The translations under genes were made by a program, and so were the position numbers. From NCBI GenBank assembly GCA_041168905.1, contig JBEEJZ010000200.1:1-24410 (forward strand): a stretch of DNA of 24,410 bases, given 5' to 3'. Shown in pieces: positions 1-12,056 of this stretch (positions are counted from its first letter, which is position 1; every line of letters starts with the position of its first letter). The notes below the pieces were generated by a model. It worked only from the letters and a program-made list of their open reading frames with translations. It searched no databases and was not told the origin of the DNA. Source of the stretch: JBEEJZ01 sp041168905. Its GTDB lineage: Bacteria; Pseudomonadota; Gammaproteobacteria; Burkholderiales; Burkholderiaceae_C.

Positions 1-904
1 GACCCGCACGAGCACGCACCAGAGGCGCAAACACTACAGGCTCCGGTGCAGCGGCATCCAGCATCTCAGGCAACTCGCCCCAGGCGGCTTGCAAGTCCAG
101 CGCCTGATCAATCCAGACGGCATGTGCCGCCAACGGCATGGAGCAGCTGCCTCCCATGGCACGGCTCACCGCACGCTCGGCAGCAACAGCGGTCCAGGTG
201 GGCAGGTGAACGAGGGGCTCCAGCAGCGCCATCAAGTCTTCGCGATCTGATCGAATTTCGATTCCCAGGGCGCCCTGCCCTGCAGCGGGCAACATTTCAT
301 CGGTCGGGAACACGTACCGTATGCGCTCGGCAAGACCCAATCGCTTCAAACCAGCCGCGGCCAGCACAATCGCATCAAACTGGCCGTCATCCAGTTTGCG
401 CAAGCGGGTATCCAGATTGCCGCGCAGAGGCTCGATACGGACATCGGCACGGCCGGCAGCTTGCAACAAGGCACGCAGCAACACCACACGACGCAGGCTG
501 GAGGTGCCCACAACACCACCTTGGGGCAGGTCTCGCCAGTGCGCGCACCGATTCGATACCCAGGCATCCCGGGGATCTTCGCGCTCCATCACGCAGGCCA
601 GGCTGAAACCTTCTGGTATCTCCATGGGCACGTCCTTCAGCGAATGGACCGCCAGATCGGCACGTCCTTCCTCCAGGGCAACCTCCAGCTCCTTCACAAA
701 CAGACCCTTGCCGCCCACCTTGCTCAAGCTGCGATCCAGAATCTGGTCGCCGCGGGTGGTCATGCCCAGCAGGCTCACCGTGTGACCACGCTGCTCCAAC
801 AGAGTCTTGACGTGCTCGGCCTGCCACAGCGCCAAGCGGCTTTCACGGGTAGCGATGACGATCGGTCTGACCGAGGGGTTGTGGGGGGCTGAAGACAAGG
901 ACAT
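1..904 (-). CDS. hemC: Porphobilinogen deaminase (hydroxymethylbilane synthase), 3' end cut by window edge
   Basis: Polymerises four porphobilinogen molecules into hydroxymethylbilane in cytoplasmic haem/tetrapyrrole synthesis. Translating the minus strand from the ATG at 904-902 gives 301 codons without a stop up to the window edge. The start reads MSLSSAPHNPSVRPIVIATR, followed by the family's VGGKGLFVKELEVAL block (about residues 63-77). HSLKDVP contains the catalytic Asp (D91, equivalent to E. coli D84). GGSCSMPLAAHA carries the Cys (C254) that binds the dipyrromethane cofactor. The family is usually about 305-330 residues, so only a short C-terminal tail is missing. The gene is divergent from ppc across about 135 bases in which I found no convincing promoter hexamers. 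In pseudomonads hemC lies directly downstream of algR; here ppc intervenes. Identification is secure. Confidence 0.96.
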   Translation of the reverse strand, partial: MSLSSAPHNPSVRPIVIATRESRLALWQAEHVKTLLEQRGHTVSLLGMTTRGDQILDRSLSKVGGKGLFVKELEVALEEGRADLAVHSLKDVPMEIPEGFSLACVMEREDPRDAWVSNRCAHWRDLPQGGVVGTSSLRRVVLLRALLQAAGRADVRIEPLRGNLDTRLRKLDDGQFDAIVLAAAGLKRLGLAERIRYVFPTDEMLPAAGQGALGIEIRSDREDLMALLEPLVHLPTWTAVAAERAVSRAMGGSCSMPLAAHAVWIDQALDLQAAWGELPEMLDAAAPEPVVFAPLVRARAG

Positions 905-1039
905 GGGGGTCTCAAAACACGGGGCGGACTGGTAACCCCTTGGTAATTCTCAGGGGGCTTTTGACTCGGCGGCGATGCTAGCATGCGTCTTGCTTGTCAG
1001 TTGCCAGCCAGATTGGCATTTACCGCCCACAACCAAACC

Positions 1040-4003
<2,964 letters not shown>

Positions 4004-4037
4004 GCAGTGCGCCCGGCTGTGGCTGGGGCGGGAGCGG

Positions 4038-4772
4038 TTACTGAGAGATCAGCTCGCGCACTGCGGCGAGTTGGCGCCTGGAGACGGCCAGCCATTCAGT
4101 CACGCCATCCAGGCGCACGGCCCAGCCTTCGCCCTCCTCCGGCTCAAAGTGACGCTCCAGCGCACGCACTCTGTGCCTGGCCACCAGGGCGTTGCGATGG
4201 ACGCGCACGAACCGCTGCCCATACTTTTCCTCCAGCTCCTGTAGTGAGCCATCCCATATGAGGCTCTGTGTGGCCGTGCGTACGGTCACATATTTCTGCT
4301 CTGCCTTGAGATAAACCACGTCGGTCAAAGGCAAACGCAGGGTCCTCAGACGTTCGTGGATGACCAGTGCGGGTTCTTCATGCGCCGGGGATTCAGGCGG
4401 TGTCGTCACACGCCGCACTTTTTGCAGCGCCTGCTGCAGCCGCTCCAATCGCACTGGCTTGGTCAGGTAATCCACCGCATCCAGCTCAAAAGCCTGCACC
4501 GCGTGTTCGGCGTGAGCGGTCACAAACACCACGGCTGGTGGCTTGGCCATGGTTTGCAGTTGCTGCGCCAGGGCCAATCCGTTCGCCCCCGGCATGTGAA
4601 TATCCAGCAACACCAGATCAAAGGACTCGTGCGCCAGCAACTCAGCCGCCCGCACCGAATTGCCAGCCTCACCGGCGGCGCAAGCCACAGAGGCACCACA
4701 ATCGCCCAGCAAGGCTCTCAGCCGGGCGCGGGCGAGCGGTTCGTCATCCACGATCAACACCCTCAAGCTCAT
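4038..4772 (-). CDS. algR: LytTR-family response regulator, AlgR-like
   Basis: DNA-binding response regulator of 244 residues. The N-terminal receiver domain (about 1-120) has the acidic pocket VDDEP (D9/D10), the phospho-acceptor D57 in LVLLDIHMPG, T85 and the conserved K105 in YLTKP. The C-terminal half (about 135-240) is a LytTR DNA-binding domain with YLKAEQKYVTV and RFVRVHRNALV. AlgR proteins share this two-domain layout and closely similar motifs. The start codon overlaps the stop of the upstream kinase gene by four bases (ATGA, 4769-4772), so the pair is translationally coupled. Position between argH/kinase and hemC mirrors the Pseudomonas algZR locus. AlgR controls twitching motility, alginate and other surface traits there; the regulon in this organism is unknown. 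Family assignment is firm; orthology to AlgR is inferred from synteny and resemblance. Confidence 0.88.
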   Translation of the reverse strand: MSLRVLIVDDEPLARARLRALLGDCGASVACAAGEAGNSVRAAELLAHESFDLVLLDIHMPGANGLALAQQLQTMAKPPAVVFVTAHAEHAVQAFELDAVDYLTKPVRLERLQQALQKVRRVTTPPESPAHEEPALVIHERLRTLRLPLTDVVYLKAEQKYVTVRTATQSLIWDGSLQELEEKYGQRFVRVHRNALVARHRVRALERHFEPEEGEGWAVRLDGVTEWLAVSRRQLAAVRELISQ

Positions 4773-5788
4773 GCCGGCACCTCGATCCTGACCTCGTACA
4801 CATCGCCTTTTCGTCCACAGGTGAATTGGCCCTGCAGATCGTGCAAGAGAGATAGGCGCTCACGCACATTGGCCAACGCCAGACCGTGCCCGGGCTTGCC
4901 GGCACCGGCTGGCACGGTGTTGCTAACCTTGATCACCACCGTGCCACCTCGTCGGTGGGTCGAAATTCGGACCTGGGCCCCCTCTGGACTGGGCTCCACC
5001 CCGTGGCGCACAGCGTTCTCAACCAGCGGTTGCAGCAACAACGGCGGCAAGCGGGCATGGTCGGCAGCTGCATCCAGCACCCAATCTAGCTGTAGCCGGT
5101 CACCAAAACGCACCTGTTCGATCGCCAGATACCGGCGCGCCAAGAGCAGCTCGTCTGCCAGGCTGACCGAATCGCCTCGCTCCGCGAGCGCCTGGCGAAA
5201 GAGTTCGCTCAGGTCCTCCAGCACGGCTTCGGCTCGCACAGGCTCCGCACGAACCAGTGCGATGGCGCTATTGAGTGCGTTGAACAAAAAATGAGGCCGT
5301 ATACGCGACTGCAGCTCGGACAGGCGCGCCGCAGCAGTAGCCGGCGCACGGGCCTTGGAACGCAGCACCAGAACCCTCATGAGCACGCTGGCCATTGCGG
5401 CACCCAAACAAGCGCCAGCCACCCAGCGCATGGACGGCACCAAGCCAACCCAGTACAGAATCGCACAGCCGTACACACCAGCCCAAGCCCCCAGGACCAC
5501 CCCAACCGTCACCTGTACAAAAAGGGATCGATGGCCCAAGACCCGCTTCAAGCCGCAGCTCGTGAGGAGCCAGGCCAGGGTGGCCGGCAGGGAGCTGCCA
5601 GCCTGCACCGCAAACATATCGAGCCACTCACGCGCACCGGGGCTGTCGAACATCACCCCTATGGCCATCACCCCTTGGACAAAAAGCACGGCCCGCAGGA
5701 CGACACCCACATGGCAGGTATCCAGCACCCATGGGGTGATTTGGCCCTGCGTCTTCGGGAAGGTCGATAAAATTTGTTTGTCCTTCAT
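4769..5788 (-). CDS. algZ: LytS/AlgZ-type membrane sensor histidine kinase
   Basis: Sensor kinase of 339 residues. The first 150 residues contain about four hydrophobic membrane segments (near 27-47, 63-80, 90-115 and 122-143). A His_kinase-type dimerisation/phosphorylation region follows, with RIRPHFLFNALN; H166 is the expected phospho-acceptor. The C-terminal ATPase domain shows an N-box LLQPLVENAVRHG (N258) and a G-box HGLALANVRERL (about 301-312). This is the reduced kinase type (PF06580-like) found in AlgZ/FimS and LytS rather than a classical HisKA kinase. It overlaps the response regulator by four bases, making a two-gene operon, and is divergent from argH across only 38 bases. Kinase activity is inferred from the motifs; P. 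aeruginosa FimS lacks some canonical kinase features, whereas this protein appears to keep a recognisable ATPase domain. The signal sensed cannot be read from the sequence. Confidence 0.86.
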   Translation of the reverse strand: MKDKQILSTFPKTQGQITPWVLDTCHVGVVLRAVLFVQGVMAIGVMFDSPGAREWLDMFAVQAGSSLPATLAWLLTSCGLKRVLGHRSLFVQVTVGVVLGAWAGVYGCAILYWVGLVPSMRWVAGACLGAAMASVLMRVLVLRSKARAPATAAARLSELQSRIRPHFLFNALNSAIALVRAEPVRAEAVLEDLSELFRQALAERGDSVSLADELLLARRYLAIEQVRFGDRLQLDWVLDAAADHARLPPLLLQPLVENAVRHGVEPSPEGAQVRISTHRRGGTVVIKVSNTVPAGAGKPGHGLALANVRERLSLLHDLQGQFTCGRKGDVYEVRIEVPA

Positions 5789-5826
5789 TCAGGTTCCGCC
5801 ATACATCGGCCGGATTATTGCCCCAC

Positions 5827-7278
<1,452 letters not shown>

Positions 7279-7304
7279 TTCATCTAACCCACAGTATCAA
7301 CGTC

Positions 7305-7784
7305 ATGGAAACAACCACCACTCTGGAATTGACAGATGCCCTGCTGACTGGTGACGCCCGCATGGATCACACCCACCAGGAATTCACCGACCTGCTCAAT
7401 GAACTGCTGGCAACGCCGCAAAACGAACAGCTCCCCCTTTACAAAGCCTTCCTGACGCACACCCAGGAGCACTTCGCACAAGAGGAGCGCTGGATGCTGG
7501 CCACCGGCTTTTCGGCCGGAAACTGCCATGCCGAGCACCACGCCATGATTCTGGAGACCATGGGGGTGATAGAACAACATTACCTGGGCGACGACCCCGA
7601 GATCATCACTCGCATGGCTGAGGCACTTGTCGAATGGTTTCCCGGTCACGCCGCCAGCATGGATGCCGGCTTGGCCGCACACCTTAAATTAGTGGGTTTC
7701 GACAGTGCCACCGAGACGCTGGCCGACCCTACGGTGATCAAAAACGTGACCATGTCGGGTTGCGGCAGCGTCAGCTGCTCTTAA
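7305..7784 (+). CDS. Single-domain bacteriohemerythrin
   Basis: Small cytoplasmic di-iron protein of 159 residues expected to bind O2 reversibly; roles in O2 storage/delivery, iron or oxidant sensing are known or proposed for the family. All seven di-iron ligands of classical hemerythrin can be placed with matching spacing: H24 (MDHTHQEF), H56 and E60 (EHFAQEERWM), H75 and H79 (CHAEHHAMI), and H115 and D120 (WFPGHAASMD). A C-terminal extension ends in SGCGSVSCS with two cysteines, outside the four-helix bundle. The start ATG 7305 has no strong Shine-Dalgarno. The gene follows argH by 26 bases and precedes the lldD-like gene by 30 bases on the same strand. No fused signalling domain is present, so it is a free carrier-type protein rather than a chemoreceptor. 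The family call is firm; the physiological role is not known. Confidence 0.9.
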   Translation: METTTTLELTDALLTGDARMDHTHQEFTDLLNELLATPQNEQLPLYKAFLTHTQEHFAQEERWMLATGFSAGNCHAEHHAMILETMGVIEQHYLGDDPEIITRMAEALVEWFPGHAASMDAGLAAHLKLVGFDSATETLADPTVIKNVTMSGCGSVSCS

Positions 7785-7814
7785 TGCTTTAACCCCCTAA
7801 CCAGGAGCGTCCCC

Positions 7815-8966
7815 ATGCCCGTGATCACCCACATCGAAGATCTGCGTGTGCTTGCCCAGAAGCGGGTACCGCGCATGTTTTACGACTATGCCGACTCGGG
7901 CTCCTGGACAGAAAGCACCTACCGCGCCAACGAAGCCGACTTCCAGCGCATCAAGCTGCGCCAGCGCGTTGCCGTGAACATGGAAAACCGCAGCACCGCC
8001 ACACACTTGGTCGGGCAAGCCGTGAAAATGCCAGTGGCCATCGCACCAGTAGGTTTGACCGGCATGCAGCACGCCGATGGTGAAATCAAGGCGGCGCGGG
8101 CGGCCGAAAAATTTGGCATTCCGTTCACGCTATCCACCATGAGCATCTGCTCCATCGAGGACATCGCTGCCCACACCCAAGCCCCGTTCTGGTTTCAGCT
8201 CTACATGATGCGTGACCGAGAAGCGATGGTCCAAATGATCGAGCGCGCACGCAAGGCGCGCTGCAGCGCGCTGGTACTCACCCTGGACCTGCAGGTCATC
8301 GGGCAGCGTCATAAGGATCTGAAAAATGGTCTGACTGCTCCCCCAAAACCCACGTTGGCCAACATCATCAACCTGGCCACCAAGCCACGCTGGTGCCTGG
8401 GCATGCTGGGCACCCGGCGCCGCAGCTTCGGCAACCTGGTCGGGCATGTCAAGGGCGTCAGTGACATGCGGTCCCTGTCGGCCTGGACCAATGAACAATT
8501 CGACCCTCGCCTGTCCTGGAAAGACGTGGAGTGGGTCAAACAGCAATGGGGCGGCAAGCTGATCCTGAAAGGCATACAGGACGTGGAAGATGCCCGTCTG
8601 GCGGTGCAAAGCGGTGCCGACGCCATCGTAGTGAGCAACCACGGTGGTCGCCAGCTCGATGGAGCCCAAAGCAGCATCGAGGCGCTGCCGGCGATTGTGG
8701 CCGCCGTTGGCGAGCAGATCGAAGTCTGGATGGATGGCGGCATCCGTTCGGGTCAAGATGTGCTCAAGGCCTGGGCGCTGGGCGCACGTGGCACGCTGAT
8801 CGGTCGCGCCATGGTGTACGGGCTGGGGGCGATGGGCGAGGCCGGCGTGACCAAGGCCCTGCAAATCATTCACAAGGAGCTGGATGTGACCATGGCTTTT
8901 TGCGGCCATACCCAGCTCGAAGAGGTTGACCGATCCATCCTGCTGCCGGGCACCTACCCCACCTGA
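7815..8966 (+). CDS. lldD: FMN-dependent alpha-hydroxy-acid dehydrogenase, LldD (L-lactate dehydrogenase) type
   Basis: Member of the FMN-dependent 2-hydroxyacid oxidase/dehydrogenase family (glycolate oxidase, L-lactate dehydrogenase, mandelate dehydrogenase), 383 residues, a TIM-barrel enzyme. The active-site signature SNHGGRQLDG contains the catalytic base H276 and substrate-binding R279. N-terminal YDYADSG, the FMN-binding APVGLTGM and FTLSTMS segments, and FQLYMMRDR are all family features. Length and layout fit E. coli LldD (about 396). L-lactate is the most likely substrate, with pyruvate as product and electrons passed to the respiratory chain, but related hydroxyacids cannot be excluded from sequence. 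A good Shine-Dalgarno (AGGAG, 7803-7807) precedes the ATG by seven bases. No lactate permease or LldR regulator adjoins it. Confidence 0.87.
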   Translation: MPVITHIEDLRVLAQKRVPRMFYDYADSGSWTESTYRANEADFQRIKLRQRVAVNMENRSTATHLVGQAVKMPVAIAPVGLTGMQHADGEIKAARAAEKFGIPFTLSTMSICSIEDIAAHTQAPFWFQLYMMRDREAMVQMIERARKARCSALVLTLDLQVIGQRHKDLKNGLTAPPKPTLANIINLATKPRWCLGMLGTRRRSFGNLVGHVKGVSDMRSLSAWTNEQFDPRLSWKDVEWVKQQWGGKLILKGIQDVEDARLAVQSGADAIVVSNHGGRQLDGAQSSIEALPAIVAAVGEQIEVWMDGGIRSGQDVLKAWALGARGTLIGRAMVYGLGAMGEAGVTKALQIIHKELDVTMAFCGHTQLEEVDRSILLPGTYPT

Positions 8967-9006
8967 GTTTCACGCTGTTGCCTGCCTGGCGCAGCACCTC
9001 TTGCAG

Positions 9007-10278
9007 ATGTTGACTGAGCCCACGCCCGGAGGAACTGCGCCCGAGCGACGCATCGCGCACCTGGACATGGATGCGTTCTATGCCAGTGTCGAGCTCTTGC
9101 GCTACCCACAGCTCAAGGGCCTGCCCGTGGTCATCGGCGGTGGCCGCAAGCAGGTTCTTGCTGCTCTTGAAGAACTGAAAGCCGCCGAGCCAGACCGCGT
9201 GTGGGATGCTGAGGCCGAGCGTGCGGCCCTGCGTCGCATTCCCGTGCGGGCCTTCGCCCGTTTGGCGGATTACACAGGTCGTGGCGTCATCACCACGGCC
9301 ACTTATGCCGCCCGCCAGTTTGGTGTTGGATCAGCCATGGGGCTGATGAAGGCGGCAAAACTATGCCCGCAAGCCATTTTGCTGCCCGTGGATTTTGAGG
9401 AATATCGCCGTTTTTCCCGCAAGTTCAAGGCGGTCATCACAGACATCGCGCCCGGCATGGAAGACCGGGGTGTGGATGAGGTTTACATCGACTTCACTCA
9501 TGTTCCTGGCGGCCAACGCGAAGGTGGCCGGGTGCTGGCGCGTCTGATCCAAAAAAGTATTTTTGAGGCCACGGGTCTGACCTGCTCGGTGGGCGTTGCC
9601 CCCAACAAACTGCTCGCCAAGATGGCCAGCGAGTTCAACAAACCCAACGGCATTTCCATCGTTCACCCCCAAGACTTGCAAACGGCGATCTGGCCGCTGA
9701 ACTGTCGCAAAGTCAACGGCATCGGCCCCAAGGCCGAGGCCAGGCTGGCAGCTTTGGGCATCCATACCATCGGCGAGTTGGCAGCACAAACCTTGCCTTG
9801 GCTGATCGGCCACTTTGGTGGTTCTTTGGGTAGCTGGTTGCATGAGGCGGCCTGGGGCCGGGATGAACGCGAGGTGATCTTGCACAGTGACCCGGTGTCG
9901 ATGAGCCGAGAAACCACGTTTGAGCGCGACCTGCATGCCATGCAGGACAAAACAGAGCTGGGGGCAGTCTTTACGCGCTTGTGTGAACAAGTGGCGGCAG
10001 ATCTGCAGCGTAAAGGCTTTGTAGGGCGAACCATCGGCATCAAGCTGCGATATGCAGACTTCAAAAGCGTGACCCGTGACCAGACCGTCGACATGCCGAC
10101 CGCCGATCCTGCTGCAATCCGCCAGGCGGCTGGCCTTTGCCTGAAACGGGTGGACCTGCAACGCCGCATCCGCTTGCTCGGGGTACGGGTAGGCGGTTTG
10201 AGTCTGGCCAAGTCATCAGGGCAAGCCATCCACTCGAAAGGCAAAATCATGGATCCATACTCGGGCCAGCTGTTTTGA
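9007..10278 (+). CDS. dinB: DNA polymerase IV (Y-family, DinB) with N-terminal insertion
   Basis: Error-prone translesion DNA polymerase acting at stalled replication forks. The start RIAHLDMDAFYASVE supplies metal-binding D20 (with D22 nearby). GVDEVYIDFT supplies the second catalytic acidic pair (D157, E158), in place of the commoner S-[IL]-D-E. SVGVAPNKLLAKMAS and NKPNG are typical palm/thumb segments, and the C-terminal half is the little-finger domain. The product is 423 residues against about 350 for E. coli DinB. Much of the excess is about 42 residues (roughly 49-90) inserted between VVIGGGRK and GRGVITTATYAAR, which are nearly adjacent in E. coli. The open frame extends back to a TTG at 8926 that overlaps lldD; ATG 9007 is preferred because it lies just before the conserved domain. 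The C-terminus ends in SGQLF, possibly a weak beta-clamp-binding motif. No LexA box was recognised upstream. Confidence 0.92.
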   Translation: MLTEPTPGGTAPERRIAHLDMDAFYASVELLRYPQLKGLPVVIGGGRKQVLAALEELKAAEPDRVWDAEAERAALRRIPVRAFARLADYTGRGVITTATYAARQFGVGSAMGLMKAAKLCPQAILLPVDFEEYRRFSRKFKAVITDIAPGMEDRGVDEVYIDFTHVPGGQREGGRVLARLIQKSIFEATGLTCSVGVAPNKLLAKMASEFNKPNGISIVHPQDLQTAIWPLNCRKVNGIGPKAEARLAALGIHTIGELAAQTLPWLIGHFGGSLGSWLHEAAWGRDEREVILHSDPVSMSRETTFERDLHAMQDKTELGAVFTRLCEQVAADLQRKGFVGRTIGIKLRYADFKSVTRDQTVDMPTADPAAIRQAAGLCLKRVDLQRRIRLLGVRVGGLSLAKSSGQAIHSKGKIMDPYSGQLF

Positions 10279-10365
10279 CTGAGCGGCCAGAGTTGTTACC
10301 TTTTCACAGGCCAGTAAGTGTGCTCAAAATGGTTTTTATCGCTTACCCTATGGATATAGACACCA

Positions 10366-10379
10366 TTGATATAAATCAA
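10366..10379. promoter_or_regulatory. Putative FNR/ANR-family binding site upstream of aer
   Basis: TTGATATAAATCAA matches the FNR/ANR consensus TTGAT-N4-ATCAA at every defined position, and the arms extend by one more pair (A at 10365, T at 10380). It is centred about 60 bases before the aer start codon in a 154-base intergenic gap. For an activator site at -41.5 the transcript would begin near 10414, shortly before the ribosome-binding site (AGGAGA, 10421-10426). The -10 region there (around 10402-10407) is only weakly conserved. The consensus match is seen in the sequence; control of aer by oxygen is inferred. ANR control of aer is reported in P. aeruginosa. Confidence 0.72.
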
Positions 10380-10432
10380 TGCGCGCTAACATTTGGCGCA
10401 ATTAACAACGACACTGCCCCAGGAGAAGTTTG

Positions 10433-11992
10433 ATGAGAATGAATTTGCCGGTCACCAATCAGGAGTACGACTACCCTGCTGGTGAAATGCTGGTCTCAAC
10501 GACCGACCCCAAGGGCGTCATCACACACTGCAACCATGCCTTTGTGAAGGTGAGCGGGTTTGAATATGACGAGCTCATCGGCCAGCCCCACAACATGATC
10601 CGCCATCCGGACATGCCACCGGAGGCCTACAAGGACATGTGGAGCACCATAGGCCGTGGCCAACCTTGGACAGGCATGGTGAAAAACCGCCGCAAGGACG
10701 GCGGCTTTTATTGGGTACAAGCGAATGTCACCCCCATCATGGAGGGTGGCAAGCCACGCGGCTATATGTCGGTGCGTATCAAGCCTACACGCCAGGAAAT
10801 CGAGAGTGCAGAGCAGCTTTACGCCAAGATCCGTGCAGAGCGTGAATCCAATCGACACAGCTTTAAATTGCAGGCTGGCCAGGTACAAAAACTGGGTATC
10901 AGTGGCTGGATCCAGGGCCTGGGTCGCATGAGCATGACACAGCGCATGTCGGTTGCCATGCTCGCCATGATCGGTTTTGGCATGGCGCCCCAGTTCATGG
11001 GCGTTCAAGGAATGACCGGCCTCTTATTACAGCTGGCGGTGCTGACCGTGGGCGGTATCGCGATGCTGTTGTGGTTTCACTCCCGCATTGTGAGCGTCAT
11101 TGGTGAGGCGGAGCGCTTTGCCGGCGACCTGTCGGCCTGCAACCTGACAACCTCTATCTCCCTGCAGCATGCCCCGCCCATGGGCTCATTGATCCGCAGT
11201 CTGTGGCAAATCCAGATCAACCTACGGGCAGTCATTGGTGATGTGAAAACCGAAATCAGTAGCTTCACCCAAACGGCACAAGAAATTTCTAGCGGTAGCC
11301 TCGATCTTTCCTCCCGCACCGAGGCCCAAGCCAGTAGCCTGGAGGAAACAGCCGCCAGTATGGAAGAGTTGTCCAGCACCGTGCGTCAAACCGCTGACAC
11401 GGCGGCCCGTGTGTCGGATGAAAGCGAGCGCAGCACCCAAGTGGCGACACTGGGTGGCGAGGCCGTGCACAAGGTGGGCGAATCCATGCAAAGCATCAGC
11501 ACCTCATCCAAAAAGGTGCAAGACATCATCGGCGTGATTGAGGGCATTGCCTTCCAGACCAATATCCTGGCTCTGAACGCCGCCGTCGAGGCCGCGCGCG
11601 CAGGCGAGCAAGGTCGGGGCTTTGCAGTGGTGGCCTCCGAGGTGCGGGCTCTAGCTCAACGCAGTGCGGTCGCCGCCAAAGAAATTCGTGAATTGATTGC
11701 CCAGTCCGTCGGCCAAATCGCCGAAGGCAGCCAGCAAATGGCGCACGCGGGCAACACGATTGATGAGGTGGTCGCCTCCGTGCGCCAGGTCAGCGAACTG
11801 ATCCGCCAGATCAGCAGCGCTACCAAAGAGCAGTCCATCGGTATCTCTCAGGTCAACGAGGCAGTCACCCAGCTGGACACGGTGACTCAGCAAAACGCCG
11901 CCTTGGTCGAGGAATCAGCCGCTTCGGCAGAAGGTTTGAGCAGCGGCAGCGTCTCGCTGGCACGCTCGGTGCAGGTCTTCCACTTGCCCTGA
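10433..11992 (+). CDS. aer: Aer-type aerotaxis/energy-taxis receptor (PAS methyl-accepting chemotaxis protein)
   Basis: Chemoreceptor of 519 residues that would report redox or oxygen state to CheA/CheW. The N-terminal PAS domain (about 20-120) closely resembles the FAD-binding PAS of E. coli Aer, with GQPHNMIRHPDMP, WTGMVKNRRKDGGFYWVQAN and GYMSVR. There is no periplasmic sensing domain: two hydrophobic segments (about 171-190 and 194-215) make a membrane hairpin as in Aer, followed by a short HAMP-like stretch. The cytoplasmic signalling domain (about 280-500) contains the canonical hairpin tip, GIAFQTNILALNAAVEAARA followed directly by GEQGRGFAVVASEVR. There is no C-terminal CheR-tethering pentapeptide. 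ATG 10433 is preferred over the TTG at 10430 because AGGAGA lies six bases upstream of it. A putative FNR box precedes the gene and a strong terminator follows it, so it is probably monocistronic. Confidence 0.92.
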   Translation: MRMNLPVTNQEYDYPAGEMLVSTTDPKGVITHCNHAFVKVSGFEYDELIGQPHNMIRHPDMPPEAYKDMWSTIGRGQPWTGMVKNRRKDGGFYWVQANVTPIMEGGKPRGYMSVRIKPTRQEIESAEQLYAKIRAERESNRHSFKLQAGQVQKLGISGWIQGLGRMSMTQRMSVAMLAMIGFGMAPQFMGVQGMTGLLLQLAVLTVGGIAMLLWFHSRIVSVIGEAERFAGDLSACNLTTSISLQHAPPMGSLIRSLWQIQINLRAVIGDVKTEISSFTQTAQEISSGSLDLSSRTEAQASSLEETAASMEELSSTVRQTADTAARVSDESERSTQVATLGGEAVHKVGESMQSISTSSKKVQDIIGVIEGIAFQTNILALNAAVEAARAGEQGRGFAVVASEVRALAQRSAVAAKEIRELIAQSVGQIAEGSQQMAHAGNTIDEVVASVRQVSELIRQISSATKEQSIGISQVNEAVTQLDTVTQQNAALVEESAASAEGLSSGSVSLARSVQVFHLP

Positions 11993-12021
11993 TCGACCCA
12001 GACCCAACACCTCAGACCCAC

Positions 12022-12053
12022 GCCCCGCTTGATCGTTCAAGCGGGGCTTTTTT
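12022..12053 (+). terminator. Intrinsic terminator of aer
   Basis: A perfect 11-base-pair GC-rich stem (12022-12032 with 12037-12047) has a four-base TCGT loop and is followed at once by six T residues (12048-12053). It starts 29 bases after the aer stop codon and lies just before the end of the convergent LysR gene. The T-tract is on the plus strand only, so it terminates aer transcription. The structure is read directly from the sequence. Confidence 0.93.
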
Positions 12054-12056
12054 CAT

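Noticed and set aside
46..892. Three overlapping plus-strand open frames at the left edge
   Set aside because: They are antisense to hemC, whose motifs are clear on the minus strand up to the window edge.
905..1039. A promoter for ppc starting with TTGACT at 961
   Set aside because: No acceptable -10 hexamer lies 16-18 bases downstream, so I could not support it as a promoter.
10137..10433. A 98-codon plus-strand open frame between dinB and aer
   Set aside because: Its first half overlaps the dinB coding region in another frame and its second half is the aer upstream region containing the FNR box. No family resemblance or convincing start was found.
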